DNA from: an uncultured Ruminococcus sp.
GTDB lineage: Bacteria; Bacillota; Clostridia; Oscillospirales; Ruminococcaceae
Direction: 5' to 3'
Length of the DNA stretch: 64,000 nt
Assembly (NCBI GenBank): GCA_937907215.1
Contig: CALESG010000110.1
Coordinates: 1-64,000 of the forward strand
How positions within the stretch are numbered: position 1 is the stretch's first letter; each line of letters opens with the position of its first letter. The notes below the pieces were generated by a model. That model was not told the origin of the DNA. It worked only from the letters and a program-made list of their open reading frames with translations, and did not search any database. The position numbers and the translations under genes were made by a program. Positions 1-7,628 of the stretch are shown here, piece by piece.

Positions 1-680
1 TAAGAGCTGATGACTTCATTGTCAGCTTGAGAGCTGTCAAATCACCCGGGTCATTATATACTCTTGGTATAATACCAAAGTCTGTATCTCCAGCCTTTAC
101 CCAGTAATCTCCAGCTTCCCATGTATAACCTGTAGGAAGTTCAACAGGATCTTTTACAATAATATTGATAGTACCTGAAACATATGTTGTTGGGAGTCTT
201 TGTTCATTTGCCAGAACTGCTTCACATTTTGGTGCGCCGAGTGCTGGGTTGAGTTCCGGATCAAAATCAAGTGGGAATGAGTAATATGAACCATGCTCCG
301 CATCAGTCTGAAGTTTCAGACCTGCCTTTTCTGCCGCTGCTATTACTGCATCCTTATCAGCTACATCATAAAGCATTGTAGCGATTGAGCTGCCGTCTTC
401 TGCTGCATCTACGCCGAATATTGCTGAACCTGCAACCAGCATTTCACTTGCTGTAAATACCATATCTGCAAAGTCAGGATATGCTTCACCAAATTCCATG
501 CCCATATTGCCTGCTGCTGTTGGCTTGATTGCTCCGTTTGCAAGAGCTGATGATTTCATTGTCAGCTTGAGAGCTGTCAGATCACCTGGGTCATTGTATA
601 CTGTAGGGATAATGCCGAAATCTGTATCGCCAGGCTTTACCCAATATTCACCTGCTTCCCATCTGTAGCCATTTGGATCA
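1..680 (-). repeat. Tandem 540-nt repeat encoding the cohesin-like unit
   Basis: Bases 1-120 closely match 541-660, for example both begin aagagctgatga at positions 2 and 542. The period is exactly 540 nt (180 codons), so the unit is an in-frame tandem duplication. The second unit continues beyond the window. High DNA identity points to a recent duplication or to gene conversion. Confidence 0.85.
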
Positions 681-1819
681 ACCTTTGATGTAGTTGCTGT
701 TGTCTTAGCTGTAGTAGTTGTAGCCTTTGTTGTAGTTGTTGTAGATTTTTTTGTTGTAGTTGTAGCCTTTGTTGTAGTTGTTGTAGATTTTTTTGTTGTA
801 GTTGTAGCTTTTGTTGTAGTTGTTGTAGAAGAAGAACTCTTGTCTGTATAAACTACGATAGAATCAACAGTTATTGTATCGCTGTCTATCCACCAGAAGC
901 CCATCTTCAGTTCGCCGCCGTACTGTGTCTGTATGATAGCAGATGTAGCAGAATCCACATTCCATGTGATAGTACCGCTCTTGCCACTGATCGTTTCTTC
1001 CTGATCTTCTGTCTGTGTCCAATAATCAGGTGCAACAGTGGTGGAACTACCAAAAGCACCCTGCCACTTACCAATTTTTGAACCTGGTGTAGAGATATTA
1101 AACTCTACCTTCTGAATTTTTTCATTTGCTCCGATTCCAAATTCTGACCATTCCCAGCCAATCATTTTGTCGCTTGCCGGAAGATCCTTGTAAACGATCT
1201 TTGTTCCAGGAGTGATCTTATAACCTGTGTTTGTACCAGGATTTGGCGCTGTTGTTCCTGGTGTAGGTGCTGTTGTTGTAGCTCCCTTAGCATCTGTATA
1301 TACGGTGATAGAATCAACAGTTATTGTACCGCAGTCTACCCACCAGAAACCCATCTTCAGTTCGCCGCCGTACTGTGTCTGCACAATAGCTGATGTAGCA
1401 GCATCCATTTCCCATGTGATAGTACCGCTCTTGCCGCTGATTGTTTCTTCAGCATCTTCTGTCTGTGCCCAATAATCAGGTGCAACAGTGGTGGAAGTAC
1501 CAAAAGCACCCTGCCACTTACCAATTGATGAACCCGGTGTAGAAACATTAAACTCTACCTTCTGGATTTTTTCATTTGCTCCGATTCCAAATTCTGACCA
1601 TTCCCAGCCAATCATTTTGTCGCTTGCCGGAAGCTGACTGTAAACAATTTTTGTTCCAGGCGAAATTGTATATGTACCCGCAGCATTTAAAATCTGCGTT
1701 GATTCCTCCTGTACATCGCTGGTTGAAAATACAGCAGAAGCACCTACTGTACCTGCCAGACTCGCCATTGCAACGGCTGTGGCTGAAACCAATGCAATGA
1801 TCTTCTTTTTAACGTTCAT
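1..1819 (-). CDS. Secreted modular protein with cohesin-like repeats, candidate scaffoldin (3' end outside window)
   Basis: The reading frame stays open from the ATG at 1819 to the window edge; 606 residues are visible. A signal peptide covers about residues 1-29 (basic MNVKKK start, hydrophobic core, AxA-like end). Two homologous beta-sandwich-type modules follow at about 46-176 and 196-326, each ending in a GFWW...DS...VYTD signature. A Thr/Lys linker covers 327-384. From 385 there is a 180-residue unit (starting YRWEAGEYWVKPGDTDFG) that begins again at 565. This unit has cohesin-like features (a VYNDPGDLTALKL strand and an IFGVDA strand), so the protein may be a scaffoldin that receives dockerins; that is inference. 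An adhesin or multi-CBM enzyme is the alternative, because the C-terminus is not seen. The strong SD (GGAAGGAG) supports the start. Confidence 0.75.
   Translation of the reverse strand, partial: MNVKKKIIALVSATAVAMASLAGTVGASAVFSTSDVQEESTQILNAAGTYTISPGTKIVYSQLPASDKMIGWEWSEFGIGANEKIQKVEFNVSTPGSSIGKWQGAFGTSTTVAPDYWAQTEDAEETISGKSGTITWEMDAATSAIVQTQYGGELKMGFWWVDCGTITVDSITVYTDAKGATTTAPTPGTTAPNPGTNTGYKITPGTKIVYKDLPASDKMIGWEWSEFGIGANEKIQKVEFNISTPGSKIGKWQGAFGSSTTVAPDYWTQTEDQEETISGKSGTITWNVDSATSAIIQTQYGGELKMGFWWIDSDTITVDSIVVYTDKSSSSTTTTTKATTTTKKSTTTTTKATTTTKKSTTTTTKATTTTAKTTATTSKVDPNGYRWEAGEYWVKPGDTDFGIIPTVYNDPGDLTALKLTMKSSALANGAIKPTAAGNMGMEFGEAYPDFADMVFTASEMLVAGSAIFGVDAAEDGSSIATMLYDVADKDAVIAAAEKAGLKLQTDAEHGSYYSFPLDFDPELNPALGAPKCEAVLANEQRLPTTYVSGTINIIVKDPVELPTGYTWEAGDYWVKAGDTDFGIIPRVYNDPGDLTALKLTMKSSAL
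690..840 (-). repeat. 42-nt repeats encoding the Thr/Lys linker
   Basis: A degenerate repeat of 14 codons (KSTTTTTKATTTTK type) occurs about three times and encodes a Thr-rich, probably glycosylated linker. Such arrays are prone to length change by slippage. Confidence 0.75.
840..1690 (-). repeat. Two copies of a 450-nt module
   Basis: The stretch around 861-1200 repeats around 1311-1650 with a period of 450 nt (150 codons); gaatcaacagttattgt occurs at 861 and 1311. This is the DNA trace of the duplicated N-terminal module of the large secreted protein. Confidence 0.85.
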
Positions 1820-1870
1820 AGATATACTCCTTCCAAAAAAATATTAATACGGCTCAAATATGCCACATTT

Positions 1871-1899
1871 ATTTTAGCATATTCTAATAAGAATTGCAA
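1871..1899 (-). promoter_or_regulatory. Promoter of the modular surface protein
   Basis: On the minus strand, TTGCAA (1899-1894) is followed after 17 nt by TAAAAT (1876-1871), with an extended -10 TGc just before it. The start codon lies about 50 nt downstream. Confidence 0.65.
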
Positions 1900-1981
1900 T
1901 ATTTTTTACAGCTTCAAAAAAAATTAGTGCATTCCTACAGTTATTTAAATATTTTTTTGTATATTTTAACAATAAAAATTG

Positions 1982-2018
1982 GAAGCTGTTGCAGCTCAAA
2001 TCTCTGCAACAGCCTTTT
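1982..2018 (-). terminator. Terminator hairpin after the MerR-type gene
   Basis: A stem of the gctgttgcag/ctgcaacagc type lies just beyond the stop of the MerR-type gene. The same stem sequence recurs at 11024, 30211 and 40554. Confidence 0.6.
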
Positions 2019-2041
2019 TGTCATTATTTAATTCTTACAAA

Positions 2042-2776
2042 TCATTCTAATTCATTGGCATAAACTTCTACACAATATCCCTTGTAACCGCAATCAGAAC
2101 AGCGTAATTTACGTGTCCTCGGTGTATGTGCTGCAAAAAACACTTCCCTCTTTGATGCTTGGAAAACCTTATGACATTTCGGGCAAATATACGCAGTCCT
2201 TTTCATATAATAAAGCGAAATCAATATTCCCATCGGTATAGCAATACCCATACCAAGCACAAAAGGCCACCATATACCCTTTACAATCCAAAGAATAACT
2301 GTTGTAACTTCAATAATATCAATAATTATTCCTACAACTAAAAGTTTTGCCCTGAGTTTTTTAAGTTCATTTTTGCTTTTCACTTGATAAGCTATGTCAC
2401 CTATAGATTTTATGGAGAAATCCTTATCCCTCTTCACGCTGCGGTAAAGTTCTCTCAAAGTATCAAGCTGTTCCTGACGCTCATTTATTTCGCCAATGAG
2501 CAGCTGCTCTTGCTGCTCTAAAAGTAACGCTATAATATATTTCGTTTCTTCTTCCTGCAATATTTTACCTATGCTGCCAACAGACATTCCTATACTTCTC
2601 AAAAAACATATGATTCTTAACTTATGCAAATCGTCCTCTGAATAAATTCTCCGTCCACCTTCGCTAAGTTCATCAGGCATTAGAATGCCTCTTTTATCAT
2701 AATACTGCACTGTCCTTACTGAAACACCGCAAAGCTTAGCCATTTCTCCCGTTGTATATTTTACGCATTTTGACAT
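2042..2776 (-). CDS. MerR-family regulator with membrane segments and C-terminal zinc ribbon
   Basis: An N-terminal MerR winged helix-turn-helix (TTGEMAKLCGVSVRTVQYYD) is followed by a probable dimerisation helix to about residue 120. Two hydrophobic segments (about 134-156 and 160-184) and a cysteine-rich tail with CPKC and CSDC pairs follow. The expected role is a transcription activator that distorts over-spaced promoters; the membrane anchor and zinc ribbon suggest sensing of an envelope or redox signal, which is inference. The ATG at 2776 is preferred because AAGGAGG lies 8 nt upstream; an in-frame GTG nine bases earlier falls inside that SD. The protein has 244 residues, longer than simple MerR regulators. 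The ligand is unknown. Confidence 0.8.
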   Translation of the reverse strand: MSKCVKYTTGEMAKLCGVSVRTVQYYDKRGILMPDELSEGGRRIYSEDDLHKLRIICFLRSIGMSVGSIGKILQEEETKYIIALLLEQQEQLLIGEINERQEQLDTLRELYRSVKRDKDFSIKSIGDIAYQVKSKNELKKLRAKLLVVGIIIDIIEVTTVILWIVKGIWWPFVLGMGIAIPMGILISLYYMKRTAYICPKCHKVFQASKREVFFAAHTPRTRKLRCSDCGYKGYCVEVYANELE

Positions 2777-2831
2777 AGCATTCACCTCCTTATGAACTTA
2801 TTTTACATCATTACCTGAGGTCACAAGCAAT

Positions 2832-2845
2832 ACCCTACGCAGGGT
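2832..2845. promoter_or_regulatory. MerR-type operator dyad
   Basis: A perfect inverted repeat, accct-acgc-agggt, lies 56 nt upstream of the MerR-type start codon. The ACCCT/AGGGT arms are typical of TipA/Mta-like MerR operators. Autoregulation is inferred. Confidence 0.6.
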
Positions 2846-2932
2846 AACAACTGCAAAATCGCACCATATTTTACAATATGTTCATAAAAACAAGCACTGC
2901 ACTCTGAAGCACAGTACTCGTTGTAAAATTTC

Positions 2933-3532
2933 TTAATTATCAGACAAATCATACTCCATTTTATCTTCTTCATTCTGGAACGCTGCATCTAAAATCTTTT
3001 TGTAAAATCCGGCAGGATTTAACATTATCTGCCTACCAAGATATTTAGCTTGTGTAAGATCTGGAGCGTAAATTTTCATATCAAGCAAATCTTCCTGAAC
3101 ATCAAGACAGCGTACATGAACATAATATCCATGTTTTGAAGGAATATACTCTATCTTAACTTCTCCCTCACGTTTTAGCCTTGCGAAATATTTAATAGCA
3201 CATAATACCATTTTATCACGATATGCTTTGCTTACGCAATCACGAAGCTGCTTTGCACACTGGATACCTTCTCCAGCAAGAATATATGCCGGCTTCCCGT
3301 CATCTGTTTTAGTTAGAACTATAGAACCATTCTTTTCAAGATATGAAATCGATTCCTGATAGAAAAAATAATTTATTATATTATTGCTTACAGCAATATC
3401 ATAAAGATGTGCCTTTTCAATAGGACGGTCAATCTTATAAAGCAAATAACAAATAAGTATACTTGCCGTATATGTTTCCATAATGGGCGGAGTTGCCCTT
3501 TCGGACATTTTCATCAAATTTTCTTCCTGCAT
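2933..3532 (-). CDS. DUF4364 family protein (PadR-like winged helix)
   Basis: A 199-residue cytoplasmic protein matching the clostridial DUF4364 family. The N-terminal half (about 20-95) has a winged-helix pattern (ETYTASILICYLLYKID, later AYILAGEGIQCAKQL). The C-terminal half is an alpha/beta domain with a GYYVHVRCLD strand. The family is thought to be regulatory, but no target is visible here. The start at 3532 has GGAGGCGA 8 nt upstream. It lies 157 nt upstream of the MerR-type gene on the same strand and is separated from aroC by repeat element F, so it is probably its own unit. Confidence 0.75.
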   Translation of the reverse strand: MQEENLMKMSERATPPIMETYTASILICYLLYKIDRPIEKAHLYDIAVSNNIINYFFYQESISYLEKNGSIVLTKTDDGKPAYILAGEGIQCAKQLRDCVSKAYRDKMVLCAIKYFARLKREGEVKIEYIPSKHGYYVHVRCLDVQEDLLDMKIYAPDLTQAKYLGRQIMLNPAGFYKKILDAAFQNEEDKMEYDLSDN

Positions 3533-3564
3533 CGAATTCGCCTCCGGTCAATAATTTAAAGTTG

Positions 3565-3744
3565 CTAAAGAATCACTGATTAAATCTGGTGTACATATTG
3601 CGCAGTCGGATTTTTAGGCAGATTGTACAGAAACTTCGCAGGCAGGCTGTCGCCTGTCAAGGAATTTCTGTGCAGTATGACGGGAAATGTGCAAGCAAGA
3701 TGTACGCCAAGCCGTCAGGCGAGATTTATTCAGTGGTTACCTAA
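3565..3744. repeat. Intergenic inverted-repeat element F
   Basis: The ends match as an inverted repeat of about 22 nt: left cactgattaaatct at 3574-3587, right agatttattcagtg at 3722-3735. The interior holds a perfect central hairpin caggc-tgtc-gcctg at 3643-3656. It fills the gap between aroC and the DUF4364 gene, ending at the aroC stop codon. It belongs to the family described in the findings. Confidence 0.7.
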
Positions 3745-4836
3745 TTAAAAATGAGGATAATTCATCATATGAGAAAGAATAGCAATATTTACAGCCGCTT
3801 CAACACACGGTACAGCCCTTGGTACTATGCACGGATCATGTCTGCCCTTTACCTGTAGTATTTCATTTTTCTTTTCTCTAAAATCAACTGTTTCCTGCGG
3901 CTTGGAAATTGATGCTGTAGGTTTTATCGCAACATTCAGAGTAATCGGCATTCCGGAAGAAATACCTCCAAGTATTCCGCCATGGTTATTTGTCTTTGTC
4001 TTCACTCTGCCGTTTTCATCAATATAAAAATTGTCATTATCCTGACTTCCAACCATTTCAGCAACTCTAAAACCTGCACCAAATTCCAGACCCTTTACTG
4101 CCGGTATTCCAAATACAAGCTGTGCAATAGAATTTTCAAGACCTTCAAACATAGGCGAACCGATTCCGGCAGGAACATTTACACAAGCACATTCTATAAT
4201 ACCGCCTAATGACTCACAGCCTTCTCTAGCTTTCAGTATATCTTCACGCATCGCCTGTCCTTGCTCATCATTTATAACCGGAAAATCTTTTTTACGAACA
4301 TCAAGCAGATCGGCTTTTGAAACATTAGTTGTATTGAACATATCATCCTTGATACCATGTATAGAAGCAATATGTGCTCCTGTATAAATACCTCTTCTTT
4401 CCAATATCTGACCGCAGACTGCACCTGCAAAACAAAGCGGTGCTGTTAGTCTGCCTGAAAAATGACCGCCGCCTCTTACATCATTAAATCCTTGATACCT
4501 GATAGCACCGGTGTAATCAGCATGACCAGGTCGTGGAAGTCTTGACAAATTACTATAATCCTTTGAACGTGTATCTGTATTCTGAATCATCGCACAAAGC
4601 GGTGCACCTGTTGTTCTTTCATTAAGCACACCTGACATTATCTGCGGAAGATCCTTTTCTCCTCTTGGCGTAGTAGTGCCATCCTTTTTAGGTGCACGGC
4701 GTGACATAAAATGCAGCAGCTTGTCTTTGTCTATATATTCTCCCGGCGGCAGATTATCTATTACAATGCCGATTGCCGGACCATGAGATTCCCCAAAGAT
4801 TGAAAACGTAATGCGATTATTCCAGAACGATGACAT
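3745..4836 (-). CDS. aroC: Chorismate synthase
   Basis: Catalyses the last shikimate step, 5-enolpyruvylshikimate-3-phosphate to chorismate, using reduced FMN. The 363-residue length is normal. Family marks are GESHG at 15-19, the SRRAP stretch, and RGGGHFSGRLTAP around 120-135. SD GGGAGGAAG precedes ATG 4836. aroB lies 131 nt upstream on the same strand, and the pair is probably co-transcribed. aroE and aroK lie 17 kb away on the other strand, so the pathway is split. Confidence 0.95.
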   Translation of the reverse strand: MSSFWNNRITFSIFGESHGPAIGIVIDNLPPGEYIDKDKLLHFMSRRAPKKDGTTTPRGEKDLPQIMSGVLNERTTGAPLCAMIQNTDTRSKDYSNLSRLPRPGHADYTGAIRYQGFNDVRGGGHFSGRLTAPLCFAGAVCGQILERRGIYTGAHIASIHGIKDDMFNTTNVSKADLLDVRKKDFPVINDEQGQAMREDILKAREGCESLGGIIECACVNVPAGIGSPMFEGLENSIAQLVFGIPAVKGLEFGAGFRVAEMVGSQDNDNFYIDENGRVKTKTNNHGGILGGISSGMPITLNVAIKPTASISKPQETVDFREKKNEILQVKGRHDPCIVPRAVPCVEAAVNIAILSHMMNYPHF

Positions 4837-4967
4837 ATTACTTCCTCCCGATTTTTAACTTTAAACTGATACCATTACCATTTATTATTTTATATTATAA
4901 CATAGACATTACAGGATTTCAATAGTTTTTTCTTTTACAAACATCAGTAAAGGCACATTTTTAAACT

Positions 4968-6011
4968 TTATTTTTCCATCCACGCTGAAAATGAATCAAA
5001 TGACATTGTATGGATCTCTGCTTTGCCGATAGTTTTACATACAATAAATCTAAGCTGACTTGCAGCACGCTTTTTATCCTTGCCGCAAAGAGGAACAAGT
5101 TCTTTTATATCAGCAGGCACATTGGTTGGAAGGTTATATGCCCTTACGCAATCTTTAAGTCTGTGTGCAATTTCAGCATCACAAGTTTTATCAGCCATCA
5201 TGCACATACCAACAGCGACCGCACTTCCATGGCTGTAAGTTTCATAATGATAATAGCTTTCTATAGCATGACCCAAAGTATGACCGAAATTTAAAATCAT
5301 TCTCTCACCCGTATCAAACTCGTCCATTTCTACAACATCACGCTTTATACTTATACAGTTGGCAATAATATCTGTAATATCTGCCCATATACTTTCCTGA
5401 TCATGCTTTGCAATAAGCTCAAAAAGTTTTTCATCACGTATCATGCCATATTTTATAACTTCGCCCATACCATCTGAGAAGATTTCAGGAGTAAGAGTTC
5501 TAAGCGTTTCAGGGTCACATATTACACATAACGGCTGCTTAAATGCACCAACAAGATTCTTTCCGCCTTTAAGGTCAATGGCAGTTTTTCCGCCAACTGA
5601 TGAATCCACTTGTGCAAGAAGTGTTGTAGGTATCTGAACAAAATCCATTCCTCTTAAAAATGTAGCTGCTGCAAATCCTGTAATATCACCAACTACACCA
5701 CCGCCCAATGCAACCAAGCAGTCAGTTCTTGTTATACTGTTTTCACATAGAAAATCATATATCTCAACAAGTGTATCCGCACATTTTGAAGTTTCTCCAT
5801 GAGGAAAAACAAATTTTATAATATCAAATCCTGCTTTGGAAATAGAATCCTCCACAACTTTGCCATACAACTCATTTACCGTATCATCTGTAATAATCGC
5901 TATCTTCTGTGCCTTTGTTTTTTCTCTTATAATATCTCCGCATGATTTTATAAGACCTTCCTGAATAAGAATATCATATTCAGTGCTTGCATGAACTGTA
6001 ATCTTCTTCAT
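4968..6011 (-). CDS. aroB: 3-dehydroquinate synthase
   Basis: Second shikimate-pathway step, converting DAHP to 3-dehydroquinate with NAD+ and a divalent metal. The 347 residues contain the nucleotide-binding stretch ALGGGVVGDITGFAAATF, the QIPTTLLAQVDSSVGGKTA block and the metal-binding NFGHTLGHAIE. ATG 6011 follows a GAGGA SD. It is the first gene of the aroB-aroC pair. No aroF/aroG or aroA is in the window. Confidence 0.95.
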   Translation of the reverse strand: MKKITVHASTEYDILIQEGLIKSCGDIIREKTKAQKIAIITDDTVNELYGKVVEDSISKAGFDIIKFVFPHGETSKCADTLVEIYDFLCENSITRTDCLVALGGGVVGDITGFAAATFLRGMDFVQIPTTLLAQVDSSVGGKTAIDLKGGKNLVGAFKQPLCVICDPETLRTLTPEIFSDGMGEVIKYGMIRDEKLFELIAKHDQESIWADITDIIANCISIKRDVVEMDEFDTGERMILNFGHTLGHAIESYYHYETYSHGSAVAVGMCMMADKTCDAEIAHRLKDCVRAYNLPTNVPADIKELVPLCGKDKKRAASQLRFIVCKTIGKAEIHTMSFDSFSAWMEK

Positions 6012-6128
6012 AATGCATTCCTCAATTCTAAACAGTTATTATCATTATTATTATACTCAACTTATATTATTATGTCAAGAATACTATTATAACTTATAAA
6101 ACTTACAACTATAACATATTATCATGTT

Positions 6129-6197
6129 TAGAGCTTGTGTTCATAGGTTCAGCACACGTCTTTTCGAGCATACTTCATCTATGAACATAAGCTCTTA
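6129..6197. repeat. Intergenic inverted-repeat element A (short form)
   Basis: A 69-nt copy in the aroB/yfmF divergent gap (6012-6338). Its ends gagcttgtgttcatag and ctatgaacataagctc are inverted repeats, and its core has cacacgtcttttcgagcata, as in the longer copies B and C. It looks like an internally deleted derivative. Confidence 0.75.
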
Positions 6198-6274
6198 TAA
6201 TAATATCATCAATACTAAAAAGATCACACCTCTGCATATTTTTTTAAAAAACTATGGTAATTATAATTTAAATA

Positions 6275-6283
6275 TGATATAAT
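6275..6283 (+). promoter_or_regulatory. Extended -10 promoter of yfmF operon
   Basis: TGATATAAT (TATAAT at 6278-6283) lies 56 nt before the yfmF start; only a weak -35 is visible. The extended TGn motif probably compensates. Confidence 0.55.
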
Positions 6284-6338
6284 ATCATTGTGTATATTTT
6301 GCACGCAATAATTTAGAAAGGACTAAGAGAATTATAAT

Positions 6339-7628
6339 ATGTCAGCTTCATACAAAAGATCTATGCTTTCGGAATCCATCGGATTTAATGCGATAGTTGA
6401 CCCGAAATTCAAAACGAATGCTATAAATGTGCGTTTTATACTGCCCATTTCAAAAGAACGAAGTGCTGGCTATGCCTTGGCTGCCAGTCTTTTAACTACT
6501 AGCTGCCAGAAATATCCGTCTGTAACTCTGCTTAACAGAAAAATGAACAGACTCTACTGCGGTTCTGCCAGTGTAAGCATCAATAAACTTGGTAATTATC
6601 AGGTTATAAATGTATCATTCTCTGCTCTATGCAATTGCTATGCACTTGAGAATGAAGACATTCTGGGCGAACTTTTGGATATTGCAGAAAACTGCCTTCT
6701 CTATCCAAATATCGAAGACGGAGGCTTTTCCAAAAATGAATATGCGATCAAATATAAAGATCTGCTTGATACAATCGAGGCGGAAATAAATGATAAACGT
6801 GACTATACACTAAAAAAATGTATGGAGATCGCTTATAAAAACGAAATATCCGCATTTTCAAGCTATGGTAAAAAGGAAGATGTTTTAAAGCTTACTCCGC
6901 AAAGCACATATGATGCCTATAAAGAACTTTTAAAAACATCGGCAATTGAGATATTCCTTGTATCTCCAAAGCCTGAACCATCTGTTGCTGATAAGTTTAA
7001 AAAGATTTTCGCTGCTGCAAATCGTGAAAATCCTATGACTTTGCCATCATTTATAACACCAAGCCCGCTAAAAAACAAGCCGGAAGAATTTACAGAAATA
7101 CTTCCTGTTACTCAATGCAAAATGGCTATGGCATTTAAAACAGACTGTGACCAGATTTACACTATGATGCTTTTGAATATGTTATATGGTGCTACACCAT
7201 TTTCATTGCTGTTTTCAAATGTTCGTGAAAAACTAAGCCTGTGCTACTACTGTTTAAGTTCTTACAGCGAAACAAAACAAACTCTAATTGTTGACTGCGG
7301 TGTTTTGAAATCAAACATCGAAACGGCCAAGGCTGAAATTATAAAACAACTTGAAAATATCGCAAATGGTGAATTTTCAGACGAACTTTTAGAGAATACT
7401 CGTATGTCTGCCTACAACTCTATTAAATCATTAGGTTCTACATCTTCATCATATGTGAGATGGTATTTTACAAATATTATTCGCAATGAAAATAGAACTG
7501 TTGAAAGTGCTGTTGCTAAGTTTAAAACAGTGACCCGTGAGCAGATCATGGCAGCGGCTGCATCCCTTAAATTGGATACTGTTTATATACTTGAAGCATC
7601 TTCAGAGGAGGAAGGCGTTAATGAGTAA
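6339..7628 (+). CDS. yfmF: YfmF: M16-like protein, EF-P 5-aminopentanol modification-associated
   Basis: A 429-residue M16-fold protein of the YmfF type. Its N-terminal half lacks the HxxEH zinc motif, so it should be the non-catalytic partner of the next gene. Both halves show the M16 pattern (a YALAASLLTTSC helix, then an REKLSLCYYCLSSYS stretch around 305-320). In Bacillus subtilis ymfF/ymfH are linked to maturation of the elongation factor P modification; related peptidase pairs also process peptide natural products. It overlaps yfmH by 8 nt, implying translational coupling and a heterodimer. AAAGGA sits 16 nt upstream of the ATG. Confidence 0.85.
   Translation: MSASYKRSMLSESIGFNAIVDPKFKTNAINVRFILPISKERSAGYALAASLLTTSCQKYPSVTLLNRKMNRLYCGSASVSINKLGNYQVINVSFSALCNCYALENEDILGELLDIAENCLLYPNIEDGGFSKNEYAIKYKDLLDTIEAEINDKRDYTLKKCMEIAYKNEISAFSSYGKKEDVLKLTPQSTYDAYKELLKTSAIEIFLVSPKPEPSVADKFKKIFAAANRENPMTLPSFITPSPLKNKPEEFTEILPVTQCKMAMAFKTDCDQIYTMMLLNMLYGATPFSLLFSNVREKLSLCYYCLSSYSETKQTLIVDCGVLKSNIETAKAEIIKQLENIANGEFSDELLENTRMSAYNSIKSLGSTSSSYVRWYFTNIIRNENRTVESAVAKFKTVTREQIMAAAASLKLDTVYILEASSEEEGVNE

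Noticed and set aside
690..840. CRISPR-like short repeats
   Set aside because: The 42-nt repeats have no unique spacers and encode an in-frame Thr linker. No CRISPR array or cas gene is seen in the window.
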